A DNA stretch of 64,000 nucleotides from an uncultured Paracoccaceae bacterium (GTDB lineage Bacteria > Pseudomonadota > Alphaproteobacteria > Rhodobacterales > Rhodobacteraceae): assembly GCA_947503935.1 (NCBI GenBank), contig CANNFR010000001.1, positions 62,001 to 126,000 of the forward strand. Direction: 5' to 3'. Below are positions 55,524 to 63,670 of this stretch, in pieces. Each line of letters begins with the position of its first letter. Position 1 is the first letter of the stretch. A program made the translations under genes and the position numbers. The notes below the pieces were generated by a model. That model was not told the origin of the DNA. It worked only from the letters and a program-made list of their open reading frames with translations, and made no database searches.

Positions 55524-56382
55524 CCGGTACCTCATAGCGTTGTCCAAGCGTCAGCATCTGGGCCGTGCCGATCTGGGCGTTCAACCCGTCGAAATCGAAC
55601 ATCCTGTCGGCGAAGGGGCGGTTCGACCCGTTCGTTTTCAGGCTGGTGTAATAATCCCGGGCCGTGCGCGCCTGCGCGCGGACGATCCCGCCGGGAAAGA
55701 TGACGATCGAGAATCCCAGACGTTCAAGATCGCTGGCGCTGCTCATCGGTGTGGCGCCGCCTTCGACCATGTTGGCCAGAAGCGGCACACGGGTTTTGAA
55801 CCTGTCGGTGATTGCGGCCAACTCTGCCTGTGACCGCGGCGCTTCGATGAACAACACATCCGCGCCCGCCTCGATGTATCGCTCGGCCCGGTCCATCGCG
55901 GCCTCAAGGCCCTCGACTGCGATGGCGTCCGTGCGCGCAATGATCAGTGTCTCGTCTGATCGCCGCGCATCAGCCATGGCCGCGATCTTGCCCGCCATCT
56001 CGGCGGCCGGGATCAGCGACTTGTCCGCCAGGTGGCCGCAGCGTTTGGGATAGGTCTGATCCTCGATCTGCAAGGCGGCGGCACCCGCGCGCTCGTATTG
56101 CCGCATGGTGCGTTGGGCGTTCAGCGCGTTGCCGAAGCCGGTATCGGCGTCGATGATCACCGGTAAATCGATCCGGTCGGCGATCAGGGCCATCGTGTCG
56201 GCCATCTCCGTCACCGACGTCAGCCCGATATCGGGTCGGCCAAGCCGGGTGTAAGCCACGGCCGCGCCGCTGAGATAGACGGCCTCGAACCCAGCCGCCG
56301 CGGCCAAGGTTGCCGTCAGCCCGTCATAAACGCCGGGAGCGACAAGAATTTCGGGTGCGCCAAGGCGGTCCTTCAGGCTCAT
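55516..56382 (-). CDS. isocitrate lyase/PEP mutase family carbon-carbon lyase (dimethylmalate/methylisocitrate lyase-like)
   Basis: 288 residues. Family blocks are VAPGVYDGLTATLAAAAGFEAVYLSG, IDADTGFGNALNAQRTMRQYERAGAAALQIEDQ (in parts; Mg-binding Asp residues) and the catalytic PKRCGHLADK loop with Cys. The KRCGH loop marks true lyases such as 2-methylisocitrate and 2,3-dimethylmalate lyase, as opposed to PEP mutase. It would split a substituted malate to pyruvate (or another oxo acid) and a carboxylate. It overlaps both neighbours in the operon. Confidence 0.9.
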   Translation of the reverse strand: MSLKDRLGAPEILVAPGVYDGLTATLAAAAGFEAVYLSGAAVAYTRLGRPDIGLTSVTEMADTMALIADRIDLPVIIDADTGFGNALNAQRTMRQYERAGAAALQIEDQTYPKRCGHLADKSLIPAAEMAGKIAAMADARRSDETLIIARTDAIAVEGLEAAMDRAERYIEAGADVLFIEAPRSQAELAAITDRFKTRVPLLANMVEGGATPMSSASDLERLGFSIVIFPGGIVRAQARTARDYYTSLKTNGSNRPFADRMFDFDGLNAQIGTAQMLTLGQRYEVPDE

Positions 56383-56999
56383 GCGCTGGCCTCCAGCATT
56401 GCGAGGACCTCGGCGCAGGTCATCTGGTGGGTTACCGTGGCCAGCGAGAGGATCGTCGCCTCGTGCACATCCTGCCGAAACGCGGCACAGCCATCGGTCA
56501 GCATCGTGGTCTCGATATTGCGCAGATGCGCGTCGCGCAGTGTCGAGGCGACACCGCCATTCGTCACGATCCCGCCGACGATCAGATGGTCGATGTCCAA
56601 CGCCCGCAGGAGGTATTCCAGCCGGGTCTGGTAGAGCGCGGAATAGGCGACCTTCTCGATGGTGTAATCCGCAGGCTTCAGCGTATCGACCAGATCATGG
56701 CCGAAACTGCCCGGCGCGAAATCGCCCTTGCCCAGAAACGGACGCAGGGCCTTCAGATGCGGCGCGATCAACGGCTCGCCCTCGGCATTGGGCACAAGGG
56801 TAAACTGCGCCGAGATATAGGCGCCGCCCTTTTTCTTCAGCGCATCGCGCAAGGGCTTGATCCGGGCGGGCAGGGCGGCGATGGCCTCGGCCGATTGCCC
56901 GGCCCGCCCATAGGCGCCCTCGGGATGCAGAAAATCGTTTTGCAGATCGATGGTCAGCAGGGCCGTGCGCTTTGGATCAAAATGTGTGGGTTTGCCCAT
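56379..56999 (-). CDS. isochorismatase-fold hydrolase lacking the nucleophilic cysteine
   Basis: 206 residues. The fold is shown by TALLTIDLQNDFLHPEGAY (catalytic Asp in IDLQND), a Lys in YTIEKVAYSALYQTRLEYLLRAL and GGIVTNGGVASTLRDAHLRN. In cysteine hydrolases (nicotinamidase, maleamate amidohydrolase) the position of the second Gly in TNGGV is the nucleophilic Cys. Its loss is seen in isochorismatase-type enzymes, which use the Asp alone. The gene sits two bases after hyuA and overlaps the lyase gene by four bases. An amidase role is suggested by context but is weakened by the missing Cys. Confidence 0.88.
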   Translation of the reverse strand: MGKPTHFDPKRTALLTIDLQNDFLHPEGAYGRAGQSAEAIAALPARIKPLRDALKKKGGAYISAQFTLVPNAEGEPLIAPHLKALRPFLGKGDFAPGSFGHDLVDTLKPADYTIEKVAYSALYQTRLEYLLRALDIDHLIVGGIVTNGGVASTLRDAHLRNIETTMLTDGCAAFRQDVHEATILSLATVTHQMTCAEVLAMLEASA

Positions 57000-57001
57000 G
57001 G

Positions 57002-59062
57002 TCAGGCCTCCGCCGGTTCGATGATGGTGTTGCCGAAGCTGTCGACGCGGCCGATAAGCCCAGGCTCGATCAGCACGGTCGTGTCCGATTGCTCAAGGAT
57101 TGCGGGCCCTGAGATGCGGGTGCCGACGGGCAGAGCTAGACGGTCATAGATCGCCGTCTCGTACCAGCAATCGGCGAAATGCACCTTTCGCGTGGCCTTG
57201 GGTGTGGCCGCGCCCGTCGCCTTCGGTGCCAAAGTCGCCAGATCGAATTTCGGGCGCTTGCCGATCACGGCACTGCGCAGGTTCATCACCCGGCGCACAC
57301 CGTCTTTCAGAAGCCGACCGTAGATCTGGCGGTACGTGGTGTCGAAGGCCTCGGCAATCTCTGCCCGTGTCGGTGCCCCGACCCGCCCGTTCGAGACCTC
57401 GACGGCAAGCGGCACTGAAACAGTATGGGTCTGCCCGACATAGGCCATGTCCAGCTCAAAAACCGTCTCGCGCGCCTCGAACCGGGTCTGGGCCGCATCG
57501 AGCATGCGCATCCCCTGATCGACATGCGATTGCATGAATCCCCCAAGCGCGGCTTCGTCCAGCGTGTCGGCGAGGGTGTTGAGGGTTTGCACGAAATCCT
57601 GACGCATATCGGCGATCACGCATCCCATGGCCGAGGTTACGCCCGGATAGCGCGGCACGATGGCGCGGCTGAGGCCGACATCGGCCAGCATGGCGCCCGC
57701 ATGCAGCGCGCCGCCGCCGCCGAACGGCATGAAGGCAAAGCGCTTGGGGTCGAACCCGCGTTCGATGCTGACCAGACGGATCGCCCCGGCCATGCGCGAA
57801 TTGGCCACGCGCAGGATCGCCTCGGCCGCCTGCATCGTGTCCAGACCTAAGGGCGCGCCCACATGGGTGTCGATCGCGCGGGCGGCGGCCTGGGTGTCCA
57901 GCCGATCCAGCTTGCCGCCGATGGGATTGTCGGGGTCGATGCGCCCAAGGACGACATTGGCGTCGGTCACCGTGGGCCGGTCATTGCCCAGACCATAGGC
58001 CACCGGCCCGGGGTCTGACCCTGCGCTTTCCGGGCCGATATTCAGCAGGCCGCCTTTATCGACCCAGGCGATTGACCCGCCTCCGGCGCCGATCGTGGTG
58101 ATCTCGATCATCGGGCTGCGAACGACCATGCCGAAGTCGATCGCGGTCTGCGGGCTGAGGCGGCTCTGGCCGTTATCGATCAGCGAGACATCGAAGCTGG
58201 TGCCGCCCATATCGCCGGTGATCACATCCGGGAAACCGGCCTTCTCGGCGATGTAGCCCGCCGCGATCACACCCGCCGCCGGGCCAGACAGGGCCGTGCG
58301 GATCGGAAACCGGCACGCGGTGTCGGCCGCCATCACGCCGCCATTCGACTGCACAATCAGAAACTCGCCGCCGAAGCCCCCCGAGCGCAGCGCAGTTTCC
58401 AGCCGGTCCAGATAGCCCGAGACCTCCGGCTGCAGATAGGCGTTGAGCGCGGCGGTGGAAAACCGTTCGAACTCCCGGATTTCCGGCAGGATCTCGGACG
58501 AGGCCGAAACGTGTGGGTTGTGCCAGATATCGCGCACGGCGGCGACCGCGGCGGCCTCGTTCGCCGGATTGGCATAGGCATTGGCGAAAAGGATCGCGAC
58601 CGCCTCACAGCCATTGTCGCGCAGGGTTCGGGCGGCTTTGCGAACGGCCTCAAGATCAACCTCCGCGCGGATGGTGCCGTCGGACAGGGTGCGCTCTGGC
58701 ACCTCCAGCCGCATCTCGCGCGCGGCGACCGGGTCGAAATCGCCGCGCAGGCCCCAGGTTCGCGGCCGGTCGCGGCGGCGCATCTCAAGCACGTCACGCA
58801 GGCCTTGGGTCGTGATGACACCGATGCGCGCGCCCTTGCGCTCAAGCAGCGCGTTGGTGCCGGCGGTCGTGCCATGCACAACGACGGCGATCTGCGATAG
58901 GTCCGACACCTGCTCTGCGATGCCGTCCAGAAACCCGCCCGATTGATCGGGCCGGGTGGTGGGAACCTTGGCGACCTCGGCAGTGCCGTCGGCTTCGTTC
59001 AACACGAAGACATCCGTGAACGTGCCGCCGACATCGACACCGATCATGCGCGCGCCGCTCAT
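57002..59062 (-). CDS. hyuA: hydantoinase/oxoprolinase subunit A
   Basis: 686 residues. The N-terminal ATPase part has MIGVDVGGTFTDVFVLNE and VVHGTTAGTNALLERKGARIGVITT (in parts); the main domain has GPAAGVIAAGYIAEKAGFPDVITGDMGGTSFDVSLI (in parts) and MPFGGGGALHAG. Enzymes of this family hydrolyse cyclic amides (hydantoins, 5-oxoproline, caprolactam) with ATP, or act as carboxylases. The start overlaps the hyuB stop (ATGA). The substrate is unknown. Confidence 0.94.
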   Translation of the reverse strand: MSGARMIGVDVGGTFTDVFVLNEADGTAEVAKVPTTRPDQSGGFLDGIAEQVSDLSQIAVVVHGTTAGTNALLERKGARIGVITTQGLRDVLEMRRRDRPRTWGLRGDFDPVAAREMRLEVPERTLSDGTIRAEVDLEAVRKAARTLRDNGCEAVAILFANAYANPANEAAAVAAVRDIWHNPHVSASSEILPEIREFERFSTAALNAYLQPEVSGYLDRLETALRSGGFGGEFLIVQSNGGVMAADTACRFPIRTALSGPAAGVIAAGYIAEKAGFPDVITGDMGGTSFDVSLIDNGQSRLSPQTAIDFGMVVRSPMIEITTIGAGGGSIAWVDKGGLLNIGPESAGSDPGPVAYGLGNDRPTVTDANVVLGRIDPDNPIGGKLDRLDTQAAARAIDTHVGAPLGLDTMQAAEAILRVANSRMAGAIRLVSIERGFDPKRFAFMPFGGGGALHAGAMLADVGLSRAIVPRYPGVTSAMGCVIADMRQDFVQTLNTLADTLDEAALGGFMQSHVDQGMRMLDAAQTRFEARETVFELDMAYVGQTHTVSVPLAVEVSNGRVGAPTRAEIAEAFDTTYRQIYGRLLKDGVRRVMNLRSAVIGKRPKFDLATLAPKATGAATPKATRKVHFADCWYETAIYDRLALPVGTRISGPAILEQSDTTVLIEPGLIGRVDSFGNTIIEPAEA

Positions 59063-60753
59063 CCGTCGGCCTCCTGCCAGGCCGTGCCATAAAGCCGGTC
59101 TGCCTCGGCGGCGCTGACCAGCCCTTGCCTGACGTCGCGCGCCACCAGAGCGGGGTCGCGATCTGCGGGCCGGCCGTAGCCACCGCCACCGGGGGTTTCC
59201 AGGCGCACCGCTTGCCCGCGCTTCAATTGGATTCCGCGCATCTTTGACGCCAAGGGCGGCTGGTGCCAGCCATCCTCCTGCTCATACGAAAAGACGTTCA
59301 GGCTGGCATCCGCGCCGCCCGCCACGCCTTTTGGCTGAAAGCGCCCGCGTTCGCCGAACAGGAACGCCTCGGCGCTTTCTTCCAGCACCTCGATTTCATA
59401 GATCGCGCCCATACCGCCGCGATGGGCCCCCGCGCCGCCGCTATCGGGGCGCAGCGCCCATTGCCGGAACATGACCGGATAGGCAGCCTCAAGGATCTCC
59501 ATCGGTGGGATCGTCGCGGTCGAGATCGGCGCATTGCCGTGGTTCAGACCGTCGCTTTCCGCCGACCCGCCATGGCCGCCGCCATAGAAGCTGAACATGA
59601 CCCAGGGCTGGCCATTGGCGCGCTTGCCCGCAATCGACAGGGCGTTGATCGTGCCATAGGCATTGGCCACCACACGGTCCGGCGCGGCCTGTGATGCCGC
59701 CGAGAAGATTACGTCGATCATCCGCAGGATGGTTTCGGTATAACCACCCACCGGCGCGGGAAACTCCGCCGCCAGAAGCGAGCCCTCGGGTACCTTCACC
59801 TCAATCGGGCGCATCACGCCGGCATTGGCGGGCAAGGCCGGGAAGATGTGCTTGATCGCGACGTAGGCCGTGGCCACTGCCGTCGGCAGGGCGATATTCA
59901 CAGGCCCTGCGCAACGCGGGGCGGTGCCGTCGAAATCCAGCACCATCCGGTCGCCCGAGATTTCCAGCGCCATGCGGATCGGCAAGGCCTCGTCGGTGAT
60001 GCCATCATTGTCGAGGTAATCGACAGCCTCCCACCGACCATCTGGCAGCGCCTCCAACTCAGACCGCATCAGCGTTTCGGCCCGGTCGCCCAGCGCTGTC
60101 AACGCGGCCTGAACCGTCTCGGGCCCGTATTCGCCCAAGAGCTCATCCATGCGTTTCACACCCAGATCCAGGGCGCCGAGCTGGCCGTTCAGGTCGCCCA
60201 TGGCCGATTGCGGCAGCCGGGTGTTGCGCAGAAGGATGTCGATGATGTCCTGATTGATCTGGCCCGCGCGCGCCAGCTTGACGGGCGGCAGAACGAAGGC
60301 CTCCTGGAAGGCATCCGTCGCGGCGGGGTTGTAATTGCCGGGCACAGCACCGCCCACATCATGCCAATGCCCGACCGAGGCGAGGTAGCAAAAGAGCTGC
60401 CCGTCGTAATAATATGGCCGGACCAGCCGCATGTCGGACAGGTGCGTGCCGCCGATATGGGCGTCGTTGAAGATATAGATATCGCCGTCGCTGAGGTCGC
60501 CATCCGCTGCGGCCTTGTCGATCACCGCCTTCACCGCAAACGACATCACGCCCACGAAAATCGGCAGCCCGCTTTTGCCCTGCACCAGCGTGTCGCCAGT
60601 TGCGGCATGGTAGAGCCCGTGGCTGGCATCATGGGCCTCGGCGATAATCGGGTTGAACGCCGCGCGGAAAAGGGTCGCGTCCATTTCATCGGCGATCTGT
60701 TCCATCCGCCCGGCCAGAACCGCCAGAGTGACCGGGTCGATCTCATGCGTCAT
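59059..60753 (-). CDS. hyuB: hydantoinase/oxoprolinase subunit B
   Basis: 564 residues from the ATG at 60753, which overlaps the tautomerase stop. It starts DPVTLAVLAGRMEQIADEMDATLFRAAFNPIIAEAHDASHGLY (in parts), then has FNDAHIGGTHLSDMRLVRP, a metal-site HWHDVGGAVPGNYNP motif and RPDSGGAGAHRGGMG. These are the HyuB hallmarks. It forms the partner subunit of HyuA for ATP-dependent opening of a cyclic amide or related ring. Confidence 0.94.
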   Translation of the reverse strand: MTHEIDPVTLAVLAGRMEQIADEMDATLFRAAFNPIIAEAHDASHGLYHAATGDTLVQGKSGLPIFVGVMSFAVKAVIDKAAADGDLSDGDIYIFNDAHIGGTHLSDMRLVRPYYYDGQLFCYLASVGHWHDVGGAVPGNYNPAATDAFQEAFVLPPVKLARAGQINQDIIDILLRNTRLPQSAMGDLNGQLGALDLGVKRMDELLGEYGPETVQAALTALGDRAETLMRSELEALPDGRWEAVDYLDNDGITDEALPIRMALEISGDRMVLDFDGTAPRCAGPVNIALPTAVATAYVAIKHIFPALPANAGVMRPIEVKVPEGSLLAAEFPAPVGGYTETILRMIDVIFSAASQAAPDRVVANAYGTINALSIAGKRANGQPWVMFSFYGGGHGGSAESDGLNHGNAPISTATIPPMEILEAAYPVMFRQWALRPDSGGAGAHRGGMGAIYEIEVLEESAEAFLFGERGRFQPKGVAGGADASLNVFSYEQEDGWHQPPLASKMRGIQLKRGQAVRLETPGGGGYGRPADRDPALVARDVRQGLVSAAEADRLYGTAWQEADG

Positions 60754-61316
60754 GGGGCGGCCCTCGTCTCGGCGATATCGTTCCAGACATCCTGCCGTGT
60801 GATCTTGCCAGCCACCAGTTCGAACCGGTCGATAAAGCGGATGCCGGCAAAGGCCCGGCCATCGGGCCATTCGCCCGACAAGGTGCCGCGGCAATAGACG
60901 ATCGCCTCGTCACCGGGGCTTTGCATCGCCTCGACGCCCTCATAGCTTTTGGTAACAAAGCGGTAGCGGGGCTTGGACCAGGCGATCAGCTGGTCCAAGC
61001 TTGTCATCGGGCCGGTGCCGGGGAAGGTCATGGTGAAACCTTCGGCCAGAAAGCCGCGGGCTGCCGTCAGATCGCGCGCCTCCATCGCCGTCAGATAGGC
61101 GCGCACCGTTTGTGTGGGATCTGGCAGCGCGGCGGCTGGGGTGCGGTGCTGGCGCCCGCGCATATACTCGGCTTGCTTGCGTTCGTGGATCATAACCGTC
61201 ACGGCCTCGGGCGGCGCCGGGACCACAAGGCGGATCGCATCACTCAGCGCCTCGGCCATGCGCGTCTTGTCGGCGTCGTCGTAGCCTTCCAGCACATGCA
61301 GCTCAATAACGGGAAT
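60750..61316 (-). CDS. 4-oxalocrotonate tautomerase-like domain fused to SnoaL/NTF2-like domain, non-AUG start
   Basis: About 188 residues. The first ~60 match 4-oxalocrotonate tautomerase (PVIELHVLEGYDDADKTRM, then ALSDAIRLVVPAPPEAVTVMIHERK), with the catalytic Pro expected as residue 1. The rest is a SnoaL/NTF2-like alpha+beta barrel (VRAYLTAMEARDLTAARGFLAEGF, then GRAFAGIRFIDRFELVAGKITRQDVWND, in parts). The codon before the Pro (61311-61313) is ATT at 61314-61316, and GGAGG (61326-61330) lies nine bases upstream of it. The frame contains no ATG, GTG or TTG between its in-frame TAG at 61332 and a GTG at 61295, and that GTG would delete the active Pro and has no ribosome site. ATT (or ACG at 61317) is thus the likely start. 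Other starts remain possible. Confidence 0.8.
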   Translation of the reverse strand: MPVIELHVLEGYDDADKTRMAEALSDAIRLVVPAPPEAVTVMIHERKQAEYMRGRQHRTPAAALPDPTQTVRAYLTAMEARDLTAARGFLAEGFTMTFPGTGPMTSLDQLIAWSKPRYRFVTKSYEGVEAMQSPGDEAIVYCRGTLSGEWPDGRAFAGIRFIDRFELVAGKITRQDVWNDIAETRAAP

Positions 61317-61336
61317 CGTGCTTATCCTCCGCTAAT

Positions 61337-61356
61337 CTGTATTTTTTGTAATACAG
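61337..61356. promoter_or_regulatory. inverted-repeat operator between divergent GntR and hyu units
   Basis: CTGTATT-TTTTGT-AATACAG is a perfect 7-bp inverted repeat with a 6-base centre, seven bases upstream of the minus-operon ribosome site and 102 bases before the GntR start. Its form and position suit the GntR/HutC-type regulator encoded next to it. Confidence 0.75.
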
Positions 61357-61457
61357 TTATTAGCATTTGAACATACCAAATAAACTGTCTCTGGATAAAC
61401 CGGGCGATTGCTTTTCTGATCGCCGACGCTAAGCTCGAATGTCAGAGGGTCACCCGC

Positions 61458-62267
61458 ATGACGCAGACCGCAGACAGAGCAACACTTCCCGAAGGCGGCA
61501 AGGCGCGCCGCGTCTACCTGTTGCTGCGCGACGAGATCGCCAATGGCCTGCATGCCGAAAACGCCACGCTGCCGGGCGAGCAGCGGATGGCCGAAACCTT
61601 CGGCGTCTCACGCGTCACCGTGCGTCGCGCGCTGGATGCGCTGTCGCAGGATGGGCTGATTGAGCGGCGGGCCGGCAGCGGCACGACGGTGCGGTTGCCC
61701 CCAGCGCAGGCCCAGCCCATCGCGGCGGATTTCACGACGCTGATGCCGCAGCTGGTTGAGATGGGCCAGAGTACCACGGCGCGGCTCTTGTCCTTTTCCT
61801 ATGGTGCCGCGCCCGATCATGTCAGGCGGGCCATGGGCCTGGGGCAAAGCGCGCGTGTGCAGATCGCCACACGGGTACGGTCGGCCGAAGACAGGCCGTT
61901 TTCGCACCTGACCACCTATGTACCGGCCGATATCGCCAGCAATTACAGCGAGGGTGACCTGGCCACCACGCCGCTTTACCACTTACTGGAGAGGAGCGGT
62001 GTGACGATCGACGAGGCCGAGCAATCGGTGTCTGCAACGCTTGCCTCGCCGGACGTGGCCGAGGCGCTGGGCGTCTCGGTCGGGTCGGCGTTGATGTCGC
62101 TCCGCCGCGTGGTGCGCGATGTGAACGGGCGGGGGGTTGAATACCTTGCCGCGCTTTACCGGCCCGACATGTTTCGGCTGGACATGACGCTCAGCCGAGT
62201 GGGCGAAGGCAGTGCCCGCCATTGGCGCCCGCGCATCGGTGCGGACGTGCCGGAGGACGGTGGATGA
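61458..62267 (+). CDS. GntR-family (HutC/UTRA-type) regulator of the hyu locus
   Basis: 269 residues. The winged helix-turn-helix reads VYLLLRDEIANGLHAENATLPGEQRMAETFGVSRVTVRRALDALSQDGLIERRAGSGT (in parts), with LPGEQ in place of the common LPSER. The C-terminal UTRA ligand domain includes RVRSAEDRPFSHLTTYVPADIA and LYHLLE. Regulators of this kind usually repress a catabolic operon until its substrate or an intermediate binds. It overlaps the leuC-like gene by four bases and faces the hyu operon. Confidence 0.93.
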   Translation: MTQTADRATLPEGGKARRVYLLLRDEIANGLHAENATLPGEQRMAETFGVSRVTVRRALDALSQDGLIERRAGSGTTVRLPPAQAQPIAADFTTLMPQLVEMGQSTTARLLSFSYGAAPDHVRRAMGLGQSARVQIATRVRSAEDRPFSHLTTYVPADIASNYSEGDLATTPLYHLLERSGVTIDEAEQSVSATLASPDVAEALGVSVGSALMSLRRVVRDVNGRGVEYLAALYRPDMFRLDMTLSRVGEGSARHWRPRIGADVPEDGG

Positions 62268-63670
62268 GTGCACCCCGCACGATGCTGGACAAGCTTTGGG
62301 GCGCGCATGAGGTGCTCAGGCGGGACGATGGCGTCTCGCTTCTCTGGGTCGATCGGCACCTGGTGCATGAAGGTTCGCACCATGCTTTCGCCAAGCTGGC
62401 CGATCGGGGCTTGGCCGTGGCCGAGCCCGATCTGACCTTTGGTGTGGTCGATCACTACGCGCCGACGCGCAACCGCGATGCCATCGCCGACCCGCAGATC
62501 GCCCGGATGGTCGGCACATTGCAGGAGAACGCCGCCAGGCACGGCATTCGCCTGTTCGGATTGCGCGACCCCGGGCAAGGCATTGTCCATGTCGTTGGGC
62601 CAGAACAGGGGCTGACCCTGCCGGGTCTTTTGATCAATTGCGGTGATAGCCACACCTCGACCCATGGCGCTTTCGGGGCGCTGGCCTTCGGGATCGGCGC
62701 GACCGAAGTGGCCCATGTTCTGGCGACCCAGACGATCTGGCAGGCGCGGCCCAAATCGATGCGGATCACGGTTGACGGGGCGCTTGGCCCCGGCGTCTCG
62801 GCCAAGGACGTCGCCCTGCATTGGATCGCGAAACTCGGCACGGATGGCGCGCGCGGCCATGCGATTGAATATGCGGGCTCGACCATTCGCGGCCTGTCGA
62901 TGGAAGGGCGCATGACGCTGTGCAATCTGTCGATCGAAGGCGGTGCGCGGTTTGGGATGGTGGCCCCCGATCAGACCACGCTGGATTACGTGCGGGGCCG
63001 GCCGGGCGCGCCCAAGGGCGAGGCTTGGGAGAGTGCGGCCGAATACTGGCTGAAGCTGCCCAGCGATCCCGGCGCGACGTTCGACCGCGAAGTTGCAGTA
63101 AATGCCGCCGAGATCGCGCCGACACTCACCTGGGGCACCACGCCCGAGCAGGCCTTGCCAATCGATGCCACCGTGCCCGACCCGGCCCGGCTTGAGCCCG
63201 GCAAGGCCGATCAGGCCCGTGACGCGCTGGATTACATGGGCCTGTCGCCGGGCCGTCCGATTGCCGGCACGCCGATTGACCAGGTGTTCATCGGGTCATG
63301 CACCAATGCGCGGGTCGAGGATCTGCGTCTTGCGGCGATGGTTTTGCGCGGGCGTCAGGCGAAGGTGCCGGGCATGGTCTCGCCCGGATCGACGCCGGTG
63401 CGCTTGCAGGCCGAGCGTGAGGGGCTGGATCTGGTCTTCATCAAAGCGGGGCTCGACTGGGTCGGGTCAGGCTGTTCGATGTGCGTGGGCATGAATGGCG
63501 ATATCGTGGCGCCCGGAAAGCGCTGCGCGTCCTCGACCAACCGCAATTTCAAGGGCCGCCAGGGGCGTGGCGCGCGCACCCATATCATGTCGCCCGCCAT
63601 GGTGGCCGCCGCCGCTGTTACCGGCGAGCTGACCGATGTGCGGCCGTTTTTGACCAAGCGGGCGGCGTGA
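62264..63670 (+). CDS. aconitase-superfamily hydratase large subunit (LeuC/dimethylmaleate hydratase-like)
   Basis: 468 residues from the ATG at 62264. The 4Fe-4S ligands are in IGSCTNARVEDL and GSGCSMCVGMN, and active-site blocks are LLINCGDSHTSTHGAFGALAFGIG and GKRCASSTNRNFKGRQG. It resembles isopropylmalate isomerase large subunits. However, no leuA or leuB is near, and a GntR regulator precedes it, so a catabolic role such as hydration of a substituted maleate (citraconate or dimethylmaleate type) is likely. It shares one base with the small-subunit gene. Confidence 0.9.
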   Translation: MSAPRTMLDKLWGAHEVLRRDDGVSLLWVDRHLVHEGSHHAFAKLADRGLAVAEPDLTFGVVDHYAPTRNRDAIADPQIARMVGTLQENAARHGIRLFGLRDPGQGIVHVVGPEQGLTLPGLLINCGDSHTSTHGAFGALAFGIGATEVAHVLATQTIWQARPKSMRITVDGALGPGVSAKDVALHWIAKLGTDGARGHAIEYAGSTIRGLSMEGRMTLCNLSIEGGARFGMVAPDQTTLDYVRGRPGAPKGEAWESAAEYWLKLPSDPGATFDREVAVNAAEIAPTLTWGTTPEQALPIDATVPDPARLEPGKADQARDALDYMGLSPGRPIAGTPIDQVFIGSCTNARVEDLRLAAMVLRGRQAKVPGMVSPGSTPVRLQAEREGLDLVFIKAGLDWVGSGCSMCVGMNGDIVAPGKRCASSTNRNFKGRQGRGARTHIMSPAMVAAAAVTGELTDVRPFLTKRAA

